From Archangium lansingense (lineage in GTDB: Bacteria; Myxococcota; Myxococcia; Myxococcales; Myxococcaceae): a stretch of DNA of 64,000 nt. The stretch covers positions 9,222,501-9,286,500 of the forward strand of contig NZ_JAPNKA010000001.1 in assembly GCF_026626635.1 (NCBI RefSeq), read 5' to 3'. Shown one piece after another: positions 18,598 to 26,751 of the stretch (position 1 is the first letter of the stretch; the number at the start of each line of letters is the position of its first letter). The translations under genes were made by a program, and so were the position numbers. The notes below the pieces were generated by a model. It was given only the letters and a program-made list of their open reading frames with translations. It was not told where the DNA came from and did no database searches.

Positions 18598-20265
18598 ATG
18601 ACTTTTCCCGTCACCATTGAAGAAGAGAGGGGCCAGCAGGAAGAAGCCCAGCCGACCGCCTTCGAGGCGGACGACATGGAGGCGGTGCGCGCCTACATGC
18701 TGCAACTGCTGATGGAGGGCCGCGGCGAGCAGGCCGTTGAGATGTTGTTGGGCCTGTTGGGTCGGCTGCGCGAGGAGCACAGCTCCACGACGGTGCGACT
18801 CCAGCAGGCGCTGCGGCAGCTGTACGGGCGGCGCAGTGAGAAGACTCCCGCCAGTCAGCTCCAACTCCTGCTGTCATTGTTCACCCAGCAGCAGTCCGCC
18901 GAGCCAGAGGCCGTGCCCGCCACCGTCGACGGTGCACAGGCAGCCGCCCCAGCGGCCCCGCCGGCCGACGCGCCGAAGAAGACGCCCAGACGCGCGCCCC
19001 TCCGCGGCGCCCAGGCCCTGCCCGCGCACCTGGAGAGGCGCGAGGTGCTGGTGCAACCCGCGGCCGAGGAGTGCGTCTGCCCGGGTTGCGGTGAGCAGAG
19101 GCAGCCCATGGGCGAGGAGGTAAGCCAGCGACTGGAATTGGAGCCGGCGCGCTTCTACGTGCGGGTGGAGAAGCGCCCGAAGCTCGGGTGCCAGCGCTGC
19201 AAGGAGGGGGTGGCCGCCGCGCCCGCCGGTGAGGCGCCATTGCCGGGAGCGCTGCCCGGCCCGGGGTTGCTGGCGCAGCTACTGGTGGGCAAGTACCGCG
19301 ACGGGCTGCCCCTGCACCGCCAGCAGGCCATTTTCGACAAACGCCACGGGGTGAGGCTGCCCGCCTCCACTCTGGGCGACTGGGTGGCGGGGGCCAGTGA
19401 CTTGCTGGCGCCCGTGGTGGCGCTGCTCAAGCAGCGCACGCTGGCGGACGCCTTGCTGCACACCGACGACACCGGGGTGCGCGTGCTGGACAGGGACGAC
19501 GCCCGCGGCATCAAGCGCGGACACCTCTGGCCGTACGTGGGAGTGGGCGGCAACGTCTTCGTGGAGTACACCCCCGATTGGAGTGGCACGGGCCCCCAAG
19601 GGGTGCTGGCCGACTTCCGGGGCTACCTGGTGGTGGACGGCTACAAGGGCTACCAGTCCCTCTTCGGCCCCACCTCTCCACGCATTGAGGTGGGCTGTTG
19701 GATGCACGCCCGGCGTGGCTTCGAGCGCGCATACGTGGCCGGAGACGCTCGCGGCGGCACGGTGCTCACGCTCGTGCAGAAGCTGTACGCCGTGGAGCGG
19801 CAGGCCCAGGACGCGGGGCTCTCCGCCGAGGCACGCCTTTGCCTGCGCCTCGAGCACAGCCGCCCCGTCTACGAGGAACTCTTCGGCTTGCTGGAGGAGT
19901 GGGCCCCGCACGTGCCCGCCAAGACGCCGCTGGGCAAGGCCATTGCTTACGCGCGCAACCGCTACCTCCCCCTGGGCCGCTTCCTCGAGGACGGACGCCT
20001 TCCGGTGGACAACGGCGAGGTGGAGCGCCTCATCAAGCTCATTGTCCTCGGACGCAAGAACTGGCTCTTCCTGGGCAGCGATGCCGCTGGCCACCGGGCC
20101 GCCAGTGTCTACTCCCTCGTGCTCAGCTGCTACCGGCTGGGCATGGACCCGTGGGCCTACTTCCGCGACGTGCTGCCCAAGCTCGGCGACACCCGCTTCC
20201 CCGCCTCCCGCCTCGCGGAGCTCCTCCCCGAGTCGTGGGCCCAGCAGCAGGCTCAGCAGCGATAG
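18598..20265 (+). CDS. tnpC: IS66 transposase TnpC (inner element)
   Basis: A complete 555-residue DDE transposase starting at the ATG at 18598 (MTFPVTIEEERGQQ); a GTG six bases earlier is an alternative. Domains in order: a helical N terminus (LYGRRSEKTP), an Ala/Pro-rich linker, a zinc-binding domain with CVCPGCGEQ and CQRC pairs, and the catalytic core. The acidic triad is visible as LLHTDDTGVRV, VVDGYKGYQSL and LPVDNGEVERLIK, the last followed by LGRKNWLFLGSDAAG. The C-terminal segment ends in LPESWAQQQAQQR. Everything needed for activity is present. Confidence 0.94.
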   Translation: MTFPVTIEEERGQQEEAQPTAFEADDMEAVRAYMLQLLMEGRGEQAVEMLLGLLGRLREEHSSTTVRLQQALRQLYGRRSEKTPASQLQLLLSLFTQQQSAEPEAVPATVDGAQAAAPAAPPADAPKKTPRRAPLRGAQALPAHLERREVLVQPAAEECVCPGCGEQRQPMGEEVSQRLELEPARFYVRVEKRPKLGCQRCKEGVAAAPAGEAPLPGALPGPGLLAQLLVGKYRDGLPLHRQQAIFDKRHGVRLPASTLGDWVAGASDLLAPVVALLKQRTLADALLHTDDTGVRVLDRDDARGIKRGHLWPYVGVGGNVFVEYTPDWSGTGPQGVLADFRGYLVVDGYKGYQSLFGPTSPRIEVGCWMHARRGFERAYVAGDARGGTVLTLVQKLYAVERQAQDAGLSAEARLCLRLEHSRPVYEELFGLLEEWAPHVPAKTPLGKAIAYARNRYLPLGRFLEDGRLPVDNGEVERLIKLIVLGRKNWLFLGSDAAGHRAASVYSLVLSCYRLGMDPWAYFRDVLPKLGDTRFPASRLAELLPESWAQQQAQQR

Positions 20266-20347
20266 GCTTGTCGACGCGCCATCCATCACGCGGCCACCGT
20301 GCCATGCTCCTCGGTGGCCGACACCATGGGCTGGACCGGAGGCTTAC

Positions 20348-20355
20348 GCGCTGCG
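20348..20355 (+). repeat. 8-bp target-site duplication, right copy
   Basis: GCGCTGCG follows the right end of the inner IS66 element, identical to the copy at 17752-17759. Confidence 0.92.
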
Positions 20356-20891
20356 CAAGGCCGCGCTGGGCCGCAAGAACTTCCTCTTCGTCGGGCACGA
20401 GGCAGCGGGTGAAAATCTCGCGGGCCTCTACGCCTTGGTGGCCACCTGCGAGGCGAACGGAATCAACCCCGAGACGTACCTGGCGGACTTACTGCTGCGC
20501 GTGCAGACGCACCCCAACTCGCGCCTCGACGAGTTGCTGCCTCACGAGTGGAAGCGGCTGCGCGCCGCGGACTCCTCCTGAGCGCTCCCGCGCTCGTACC
20601 CGCCCTGCTCATCGCCTCCAGCCAGCTCGCACCCGCCGCCGAGCACGGCCCTCGTCCGCCCTCAAGTTCCCTCAGCACGTCGTCCGCCGGACGGATACCC
20701 CTATAGGGCTCGTACTTGGTTGTCCCCCCCAAGGCTTCGTCCTACTCCTGCCGGTTACCTCGGCATCCCGACCTACCCAGTAAGGCGGCTTCCATTTCTC
20801 CGCCCTTCCATGGTACGTTTTGGAGCACTTTGGAAGTAACCAATGAGGACTCACGCTCCTCTCAATCGATCCGCTGCGCACAGGAGACCAC

Positions 20892-22052
20892 ATGCTCGGA
20901 ACCGGCAACCCGCCCACGGACACAGGGCGATTCACTTTCGAGTCGGACGGGTTCCGCTACGAGGTCTTCCGCCCGCTTCTCGCCCATGAGGACTACGACA
21001 CCCTGTTTCTCTCGTGGTGCAGGCCCATGAAGGAGAAGGGGGCCCGGCGGCTCGTTGTCCTGAAGCAGGTAGAGGTGCCGGAAGGGCGTAAGGGCCGGTC
21101 CCGAGCAATCGAGGAAGTTCAGCTCGCCGAGCACCTTCATCACTCAAGGCTCGGCCGCGTCTTCAGGCTCGCGGAGTACCAGGGCTCGCCCTACGTGGTG
21201 ATGGAGCACACGCGAGGCGCGTTCCTGGCCACGATCATCGGGTCCGCGCTGTTGCTGGACCGGTTGCTCTCTCCGGCCTTCGCGGCCTTCATCGCCGCCG
21301 AGGTCGCCGACGCTCTCGACTACGCCCACCAGTGCGAGGACGGCAGAGGGCGTGAGCTTCACATCATCCACCGAGCCGTCAGCCCCACGACCATTCGCCT
21401 CGGACGCAACGGCCGGGTGAAGCTAACGAACTTCGGCGCGGCCTTCTCAGAGCTACTCGGGCGCGTGCCCACACCACCGAAAGTGCTCCGCGGAAACTTC
21501 GCCTACGCGGCTCCCGAGATCATTCGCTCCGTCTCCGAGAAGGGTAGAGCCGGTCTTCTCTCACCCAAGGGCATCGACCGCCGGGCGGATATCTTCTCTC
21601 TGGGCTTCGTCCTCTTGGAGATGCTCGCTGGCCACCACCCTCTCGACCCACCGGACACGCTGCAGCCCACGATCTCCAAGCGTGTGCTCCAGCTCGTCTC
21701 CGGCGTGAGGGCCGAGCATTCCTCCTGGGCTTCCATCGAGGTTCTCGCCGACCGTCTCCTGCGTTTTGGTCCCGAAGACGTGGAGCGCATCGCCCATAAA
21801 GCCCCGGCCCCGTTGAAGGAGAGCCTTCACCGGGCGCTTCGGAGCAACCCTGCTGAGCGCTACCCATTGGCTGCCGAGATGCGTGACGAACTGCGAGCGT
21901 ACCTCTCCGGCCTTCGACGGCCCTTCGGCGCTCACGAGGCAGCGGCGGAGTTGGCCGACATCCTCAAAAAAGCATCCGCCCTCAAGCGGAAGGATGCGCA
22001 CCCTGTCGAGCTGGGAGTCCTCCCATGGCCGAAGGCTTCGAGCATCCGCTAG
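20892..22052 (+). CDS. Protein kinase-like protein lacking catalytic residues (pseudokinase)
   Basis: A 386-residue protein with the Hanks-type kinase fold but a degenerate active site. AGGAGACCAC precedes the ATG at 20892. The lysine equivalent of the ATP-binding VAIK is K58 in RRLVVLKQVEV. The catalytic loop that should read HRDxKxxN is HRAVSPTTIRL at residues 160-170, so the catalytic Asp, Lys and Asn are all replaced. The DFG motif is NFG (residues 180-182, KLTNFGAAF). The glycine-rich loop is absent. The activation segment YAAPEII and RRADIFSLGFVLLEMLAG are well kept. No membrane segment is present. It probably works as a scaffold or regulator. The XRE gene starts inside its 3' end (28-base overlap). 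Confidence 0.85.
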   Translation: MLGTGNPPTDTGRFTFESDGFRYEVFRPLLAHEDYDTLFLSWCRPMKEKGARRLVVLKQVEVPEGRKGRSRAIEEVQLAEHLHHSRLGRVFRLAEYQGSPYVVMEHTRGAFLATIIGSALLLDRLLSPAFAAFIAAEVADALDYAHQCEDGRGRELHIIHRAVSPTTIRLGRNGRVKLTNFGAAFSELLGRVPTPPKVLRGNFAYAAPEIIRSVSEKGRAGLLSPKGIDRRADIFSLGFVLLEMLAGHHPLDPPDTLQPTISKRVLQLVSGVRAEHSSWASIEVLADRLLRFGPEDVERIAHKAPAPLKESLHRALRSNPAERYPLAAEMRDELRAYLSGLRRPFGAHEAAAELADILKKASALKRKDAHPVELGVLPWPKASSIR

Positions 22053-22483
22053 CCACTGGACCGAGCGCACCGATGATGGACTGGCAGAACGAGAAGAAAA
22101 AGCTGATGGCCCATTTGGCAGCAGTTGTGCGCGAGGCACGCAAAAGGGCCGAGCTGACCCAAGCAGATGTTGCGGAGCGCGTTGGGGTCGTCACCGAGGT
22201 ATTTGGTCGGCTGGAGCGAGGATACCTACTCCCGAGCGTTCCGACTCTTCGAAAGCTGTGCCACGTGCTTCGCATGGACGCCAACGTCGTCCTGGGGCTC
22301 GATGTCGAGAAGGAACCTTCGTGGCTGAAGGCTTCTGAACCCGAGGCAGATGATCCGCCGGAACTACGCCGATTGGGGAGAACGCTTCGCCGCATGGATG
22401 CTGCACAGCTCGCGGTGATGATCAGCACGGCCAACGCGCTGATGAGACACACAGCGCAACGACCAGATGGACAGGCCGAGTGA
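22025..22483 (+). CDS. XRE-family helix-turn-helix protein
   Basis: A 152-residue protein with a Cro/CI-type DNA-binding domain, AELTQADVAERVGVVTEVFG then RLERGYLLPSVPTLRKLCHV, at about residues 40-85. I start at the ATG at 22025 because GGGAG (22013-22017) lies seven bases upstream; it then overlaps the pseudokinase gene by 28 bases. An ATG at 22073 is an alternative. The C-terminal 60 residues are helical and could mediate dimerisation. The helix-turn-helix is closely similar to that of the oppositely oriented XRE gene at 22503, so the two are paralogues. Confidence 0.85.
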   Translation: MAEGFEHPLATGPSAPMMDWQNEKKKLMAHLAAVVREARKRAELTQADVAERVGVVTEVFGRLERGYLLPSVPTLRKLCHVLRMDANVVLGLDVEKEPSWLKASEPEADDPPELRRLGRTLRRMDAAQLAVMISTANALMRHTAQRPDGQAE

Positions 22484-22502
22484 CCGGATGCTCCGACCTG
22501 GT

Positions 22503-22874
22503 TCAATCCTCGAAGGAGGAAGCAAGTACGGTCAGCACCTTGCTGAGCACCTTGAGCCGCTTCGGCGACCACGTCCGGAGCTGGTGGACGATACGCCGCA
22601 ACTCCTGGGAGAGGTTCCCCTCTGGGGGAGCTTCATCCACCGTGGCCGCAACCTGAGCAGGGCTCACTCCCAGCAGCGCATCGGACGAGATGCCCAAGAC
22701 GAGGCTGATTCGCCGGAGGCTTGGGACGGACGGCATCATGTCGCCCCGTTCGATCCTCCCGTAGACACCTGGAACGAGACCGACCTTCTGGGCGACTTGG
22801 GCCTGCGTGAGTCCAAGGCGTTCCCGAGCAGCGCGAGCCACCTCTCCAAGGGAGCGCTGAAGTTCTTCGTCCAT
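22503..22874 (-). CDS. XRE-family transcriptional regulator
   Basis: A 123-residue Cro/CI-type regulator, ERLGLTQAQVAQKVGLVPGV then YGRIERGDMMPSVPSLRRIS, with a helical C-terminal half ending in LKVLSKVLTVLASSFED. It converges on the upstream XRE gene with 19 bases between them and shares its G-R-x-E-R-G-x-x-x-P-S-V-P recognition region. Its promoter must lie in the 96 bases it shares with the divergent kinase gene at 22971, where an inverted repeat is present, so it may repress itself and the kinase. Confidence 0.87.
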   Translation of the reverse strand: MDEELQRSLGEVARAARERLGLTQAQVAQKVGLVPGVYGRIERGDMMPSVPSLRRISLVLGISSDALLGVSPAQVAATVDEAPPEGNLSQELRRIVHQLRTWSPKRLKVLSKVLTVLASSFED

Positions 22875-22879
22875 GGGGA

Positions 22880-22899
22880 CCGTCTACCACGGTGGACGG
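22880..22899. promoter_or_regulatory. Inverted repeat, candidate operator between the XRE and kinase genes
   Basis: CCGTCTACC (22880-22888) and GGTGGACGG (22891-22899) form nine-base arms with one mismatch and a two-base centre. It lies five bases upstream of the XRE start codon and 72 bases upstream of the kinase start. Operators of XRE proteins are typically such dyads, but binding is inference. Confidence 0.4.
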
Positions 22900-22970
22900 G
22901 GGGCCGGGGCTTTCGGCGTGCGGCTCCTCGTTCGCGAGACGGGTAGGCTCCGCGTTCTCGGAGGTGCGTC

Positions 22971-24950
22971 GTGGGATTCGTCTACAGACTGCCGGAAACC
23001 CAAGAGATGATCGGGGGCTACCGCATCATCGAGACGCTCGGCAGCGGCAGCTACGGCTACGTCTACAAGGCCGAGCAGGCCGGGCGATTCTACGCCGTCA
23101 AACTCCTCCGGGGCCGCTTGTTGAATGACCGGGCCAGGCGCGAGATCGGCATCCTGAACCACCTGGATCATCCCGACGTCGTCCGCTTCCTCGGATGCGG
23201 ATACTGGCCTGACCCCATCATCGGTCACCCCTATATCGTCATGGAGTTCGCCGGGGGCCGGACCCTGGAGACGTATGTCTCGGAGGAGAACCCCTCGGCC
23301 AGGAAGTCCGCGCGCATCGTGCTGGATATCGGGCTGACGCTCGGAGAGGTTCTCCGGCAAGGCGTCATGCACAGGGACCTCAAGCCCGACAACGTCATCA
23401 TTCGGGACGGGAACGCGAGACCGCTCCTGATCGACTTCGGAGTGGGCACCCTGATGGGGGCTCCGGCCATCACCACTTCGCGTCTTCCACCTGGAACCAT
23501 CGAGTTCCGCGCGCCGGAGGCGTGGCGCTTCAGCAGAGAGAACGACTCCGCGAGCTACGGCTACGGCTCTTCGGACGAGCTTTGGGCCCTCGGCGTGTCG
23601 TTCTATTGGCTGCTGACGGACATCCTTCCGTTCGGGGACCGGGAGGACGAAGAAGAGGGCGGACTCGCTGAACGTATCCTCCACCAGACCCCCGTGGCGC
23701 CGCACGTCCTCAATCCCCGCGTGCCGCGCGCTCTCTCGGACATCTGCATGCGGATGCTGGAGAAGGACCCGGCGGCACGTTACGGGAGCGTGGTCGAGTT
23801 CTGCGCGGCGCTCGATGCAGCCATGACCAAGGCCGAGGCTGACTCGAGCTGGGACCTCCCGCTGTTCGAGCCGGACGCGCCCCACAACAGGACGACCGAG
23901 GAAGATCCAGCGCTGGTGGATGTGGCCGACTCGAAGCGCTGGCTCCGGCGTTGGCTGAAGAAAGAGCGCCGGAGAGGCCGGAAGCCACCGGAGAAGACTC
24001 CTGTTCCCGAGGCCGAAGTCCTCGCCGCCGTCCCTGAACAGAAGACGCCCGCTGTTGCCGTGGTGCCTGCCCCCGAGCCAGTTCCGCCTCCTGCATCCCA
24101 AGCCCCGGCCCCTCTCGAAGCACGGCGAGCGGCAGCAGCTCCGCCCCCGCTGCTCTCGCGCCGTCGCTTTCGCTTCGCAGCAGCAGCAGGGTTCGCGGCT
24201 GTAGTGCTCGGCGCGTTCCTGTTCGCATCCTCGCTGCCCCCTCGTCCTGGGTCGGCTCCACTCGATGCGTCATCCGAGGCCGCTCCCACTCGACAAGCCG
24301 AGTCCGGTCGTGAAGTGGCGCAATCCGCGAAGCCGCTGGATCCTCCAAGCGGAGAAGGCGCCGAGCCCACAATGGGCTCCATCTCTGCGCCTGTGCTGAT
24401 CACAATGCTTCGCAAGGACGACAGCAGCGAGAAGCCCCAACAGAAGAAGACGAAGATTCTCGAACGCGCGGCCAAGGTCATCGGTACGGGCCTGGTTTGC
24501 AAGGCGCTGGTGGGATGTCCGACCCCCCAACATGTGCGGCCGACTCCGGAGCCTGCTCCGTGTCCAGCGGGTGCGATCGAGGCCATGGCGGAAAAGCTCG
24601 GCGTCCGCGTCGGACAGAGATTCATCGCCGTCTTCAGTCAGGAAGGCGCCCAGGTCATCACCGTTCGCGAAGGTTCCACTTCCGCCCAGTTGGGACCCCG
24701 CCGAGATGGTGAATCATCGGGCCGCATCTTTCTGTCCGGTACACTCACCATCGGAGAGGACCGCGTGTACGGTCGATTCACCGAAGCGCGCGACCTGAAG
24801 GGGGACGAAAAGCCGTTCCCGGTGTGCTTCGAAATGCGCGACGGATTCAAAGGTGGCAGAGGCGCGATCATCCGCGAGCGAGGTGAAGGCCCGGACACCG
24901 CTCGCATCTGGTCCGTGATGGACGTGAAGGCCGTGGACAAGTTCGAGTAA
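22971..24950 (+). CDS. Membrane Ser/Thr protein kinase (Hanks type)
   Basis: A 659-residue kinase from the GTG at 22971, preceded by GGAGGTGCGTC. The catalytic domain (residues about 15-285) is complete: glycine-rich loop LGSGSYGYVY, Lys in YAVKLLRG, HRDLKPDNV at about residue 133, DFGVGT, and APEAW. A charged and Pro/Ala-rich linker follows, then one membrane segment at about residues 403-421 (FAAAAGFAAVVLGAFLFAS). The exterior part of some 230 residues has a cysteine pair (CKALVGCPTP) and a beta-rich end (GRIFLSGTLTIGEDRVYGRF). Kinases of this build commonly sit next to a secreted DUF2381 protein in myxobacteria, as here, and may sense it. Confidence 0.92.
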   Translation: MGFVYRLPETQEMIGGYRIIETLGSGSYGYVYKAEQAGRFYAVKLLRGRLLNDRARREIGILNHLDHPDVVRFLGCGYWPDPIIGHPYIVMEFAGGRTLETYVSEENPSARKSARIVLDIGLTLGEVLRQGVMHRDLKPDNVIIRDGNARPLLIDFGVGTLMGAPAITTSRLPPGTIEFRAPEAWRFSRENDSASYGYGSSDELWALGVSFYWLLTDILPFGDREDEEEGGLAERILHQTPVAPHVLNPRVPRALSDICMRMLEKDPAARYGSVVEFCAALDAAMTKAEADSSWDLPLFEPDAPHNRTTEEDPALVDVADSKRWLRRWLKKERRRGRKPPEKTPVPEAEVLAAVPEQKTPAVAVVPAPEPVPPPASQAPAPLEARRAAAAPPPLLSRRRFRFAAAAGFAAVVLGAFLFASSLPPRPGSAPLDASSEAAPTRQAESGREVAQSAKPLDPPSGEGAEPTMGSISAPVLITMLRKDDSSEKPQQKKTKILERAAKVIGTGLVCKALVGCPTPQHVRPTPEPAPCPAGAIEAMAEKLGVRVGQRFIAVFSQEGAQVITVREGSTSAQLGPRRDGESSGRIFLSGTLTIGEDRVYGRFTEARDLKGDEKPFPVCFEMRDGFKGGRGAIIRERGEGPDTARIWSVMDVKAVDKFE

Positions 24951-25052
24951 GAGCCAGTCAGGCGGACGGTATCAGCCTCCCGGGCTCAGTCACCATCGAG
25001 CCCGGAGACGTGATAGAGGCGAGCACCGATTCTGCCCCGGAGTCTCCGTCCC

Positions 25053-25982
25053 GTGTTCGCTTCGCCGTCCATCGCGCTGCTGATTCTGGTGCTTCTCGTG
25101 GGGACTTCCGCCACCGCGCAGACATGTCTCCCGCCAGGAGAGGCGGAAGGTCGGTGCATCGAGTTGACGGCGGACGGGACCAACCAGGTTCCCGAGGTAC
25201 AGATCAGCCCGGGACAGCCCACCACCTTCAGCTTTGATTCGGACGTTCGCGCGGACGAGATGACGCTGGAGAACCGCGAGCGCTTCAAGGTGGCGCCTGG
25301 AAAGCGTCTCATCACGCTCGAACCCTCGGAGAAGATACGTGGCGAGAAGCCCAGCACTCTGACGGTGTGTTTCGCTGATGGTGCGGCTCCTCCCTGCATG
25401 GCCTTCCGGCTGGTCGTTCATCCGGCGATTGGCGAGCGCCGAGTGGAGATCTTCCGCCACCCGCGTCCGGTGGAGTCCGTCCAAGCCGAGTTGAAGAAGT
25501 CCTACGAGGAGAATGCAAGGCTCCGCGCGGAGAACGCGCGACTGCGTGCGGAGCGCGATGGGCCGGATGGACTCACTGGCCTGCTTACTTCCGGCATGAT
25601 GGACGAGAGGGGCATTCCCTGCTCGGACGTCAATTTCATCCTTCGCCCCAAAGCGGCGCTGTCAGCGTTATGGGTCATCACTTGCCGGGCTCCTGGGAGG
25701 ATGCTCATGCGGGTGGTGTTGCAGAATCCGGACGGCGCGACGCCCTGGACAACACAAGGAGCGAAGCTGGTGGGCTCAAGGGGTGAAGAGCTGGAGGGGT
25801 CCATCTGGCCGCAAGGGCCGGTTCTTCCAGGTGAACAGCTCACCCTATTCATTGAAGTGCGGACCGAGGACCTGCAGACCGCAGGCCCCTTTCTTTTGAA
25901 GCTCTGGGAGTCGAATGGGCCTCGGAGCGTCACACTCGGCAATGTGACCTTCCCGGCACTGGCTGAGAAGCCAGAGCCTTGA
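25053..25982 (+). CDS. Secreted DUF2381-family protein (Myxococcus paralogous family)
   Basis: A 309-residue exported protein starting at the GTG at 25053, with signal peptide MFASPSIALLILVLLVGTSA and cleavage near TAQ. The layout matches the Myxococcus paralogous family DUF2381: a short Cys-containing N-terminal beta region (CLPPGEAEGRCIEL; VPEVQISPGQPTTFSFD), a coiled-coil segment at about residues 150-172 (ELKKSYEENARLRAENARLR) and a C-terminal beta domain (GAKLVGSRGEELEGSIWPQG; RTEDLQTAGPFLLKLWE). It follows the kinase gene by about 100 bases in the same direction. Its role is unknown; a ligand or partner of the kinase is an inference from the repeated pairing. Confidence 0.85.
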   Translation: MFASPSIALLILVLLVGTSATAQTCLPPGEAEGRCIELTADGTNQVPEVQISPGQPTTFSFDSDVRADEMTLENRERFKVAPGKRLITLEPSEKIRGEKPSTLTVCFADGAAPPCMAFRLVVHPAIGERRVEIFRHPRPVESVQAELKKSYEENARLRAENARLRAERDGPDGLTGLLTSGMMDERGIPCSDVNFILRPKAALSALWVITCRAPGRMLMRVVLQNPDGATPWTTQGAKLVGSRGEELEGSIWPQGPVLPGEQLTLFIEVRTEDLQTAGPFLLKLWESNGPRSVTLGNVTFPALAEKPEP

Positions 25983-25998
25983 ACGGGCCCTGGCCCGT
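25983..25998. terminator. Hairpin between convergent genes
   Basis: ACGGGCC and GGCCCGT pair perfectly around CT directly after the DUF2381 stop. There is no T-run on either strand, so terminator function is uncertain. Confidence 0.4.
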
Positions 25999-26058
25999 CC
26001 CCAACGCGCAGCCCCAGGGGAGGACTCTCCCTGGTCTGCGGCAATCAGGCGCGAGTGA

Positions 26059-26751
26059 CTATTCCCGAGGTGCTTCGGGAGCGCCTGTTGGGGGGCCCAG
26101 GCGCGACGTATCCCAGACGTACTCCTCCGTGGGAATCAACTTCATGTTCGTCAGCGCATGGCGTTGCACGAACGCGGCGAAGCGCTCGGAGACGACGATG
26201 ATCCCCTGTTCGCCACGGGGGCGAAACACATCCTCGCCCGCCCAGGTGCCCGGATCCAGCGAGAAGCCGTGGATGGAATCCACTGAGATGGAGCGGCACT
26301 CCGTGCAGGTCATGGGCTCGCGGATGCGCAAGCGGCTGTGCGCCTCATCAATGGCGGCGCGGCCGAACCAAGGGGTGGCAACGAAGTAGCGGGGCACCTC
26401 GAGAGGCTGCGGCTTCTTGCGCCTGCCGCGCACGCGCATCACCTCCACGGGGTGGAAACCCTGCAACCCGGTCAGCCCTTCGGCCCTGAAGGCCTCGGCC
26501 ATGCGCTCGGAGATGATGACTTCATAACCCGCCGGCTGGATGAAGTCGCCGAAGGACCCGCTGTGCAGCGTCACCTCGCCTCGATAGGGCGGCAGCCATG
26601 GCAGCATGCCAATGATGATCCCGCACACCGGGCAACGCGGGGCCTCCCCGACGTTGGCAGGTGACACGGAGCTGAAAGTGGTGTCGTGGGGCCCCCACAG
26701 CTCGTGCTTGAGCACGAAGAAGCGCGGGGTAGACGGTAGCTCAGTAGCCAT
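26059..26751 (-). CDS. Double-CXXC motif protein, probable immunity protein (SitI6-like)
   Basis: A 230-residue cytoplasmic protein starting at the ATG at 26751 (MATELPSTPRFFVLKHELWG). It has two widely spaced metal-type motifs, CPVCG near residue 45 and CTECR near residue 155, and fits the myxobacterial double-CXXCG paralogous family, one member of which (SitI6) is the immunity protein to the SitA6 contact toxin. The second motif ends in Arg rather than Gly. Its start overlaps the stop of the upstream toxin-tail fragment by 11 bases, the usual tight toxin/immunity coupling. The family call is from memory of the motif pattern and gene order. Confidence 0.75.
   Translation of the reverse strand: MATELPSTPRFFVLKHELWGPHDTTFSSVSPANVGEAPRCPVCGIIIGMLPWLPPYRGEVTLHSGSFGDFIQPAGYEVIISERMAEAFRAEGLTGLQGFHPVEVMRVRGRRKKPQPLEVPRYFVATPWFGRAAIDEAHSRLRIREPMTCTECRSISVDSIHGFSLDPGTWAGEDVFRPRGEQGIIVVSERFAAFVQRHALTNMKLIPTEEYVWDTSRLGPPTGAPEAPRE

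Larger units (their letters stand above)
17760..20347 (+). mobile_element. Intact inner IS66-family element (2588 bp)
   Basis: The left end GTAAGCCTCCGATCCAGCCC (17760) and the reverse complement of the right end, GTAAGCCTCCGGTCCAGCCC (ending 20347), match at 19 of 20 bases and begin with GTAA, as IS66 ends do. The element is bounded by an 8-bp direct repeat. It carries complete tnpA, tnpB and tnpC, so it looks recent and possibly mobile. Confidence 0.95.
17136..20581 (+). pseudogene. tnpC: Broken IS66 transposase TnpC: internal deletion and insertion of another IS66
   Basis: Three separated pieces belong to one TnpC. The first (17136 to about 17430) is the leucine-zipper-like N terminus and the start of the zinc-binding region (VVLEAKVAALEKRVFGKKSE, EVHHLVPEAQRICP). 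It then jumps frame to KFFDALSKTPEAQTVLDSIL...PLDNNRSEAALR (about 17431-17759), so the segment with the first two catalytic aspartates has been deleted. The last piece, LRKAALGRKNFLFVGHEAAG to the stop at 20581, lies beyond the inner element, which is inserted after the RSEAALR codons. It cannot encode an active transposase. Confidence 0.88.
16327..20698 (+). mobile_element. Outer IS66-family element, interrupted by a second IS66 element
   Basis: The ends are inverted repeats: the left end GTATCCGTCCGGC at 16327 matches the reverse complement of the right end finishing at 20698, and the similarity continues with GTGCTG a few bases in. Inside are tnpA, tnpB and a broken tnpC in the canonical IS66 order. 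The tnpC is split by a 2588-base insertion (17760-20347). The flanks (CTTGCGGC on the left, CCCTATAG on the right) do not form a direct repeat, so the neighbourhood has been rearranged since insertion. Confidence 0.85.

Noticed and set aside
20699..20891. An 87-codon minus-strand frame next to the outer IS66 end
   Set aside because: No homology I recognise, no ribosome site, and it overlaps the start of the pseudokinase gene.
22025..22052. Fusion of the pseudokinase and the XRE gene
   Set aside because: They overlap by 28 bases in different frames, each with a normal stop or start, so they are separate genes.
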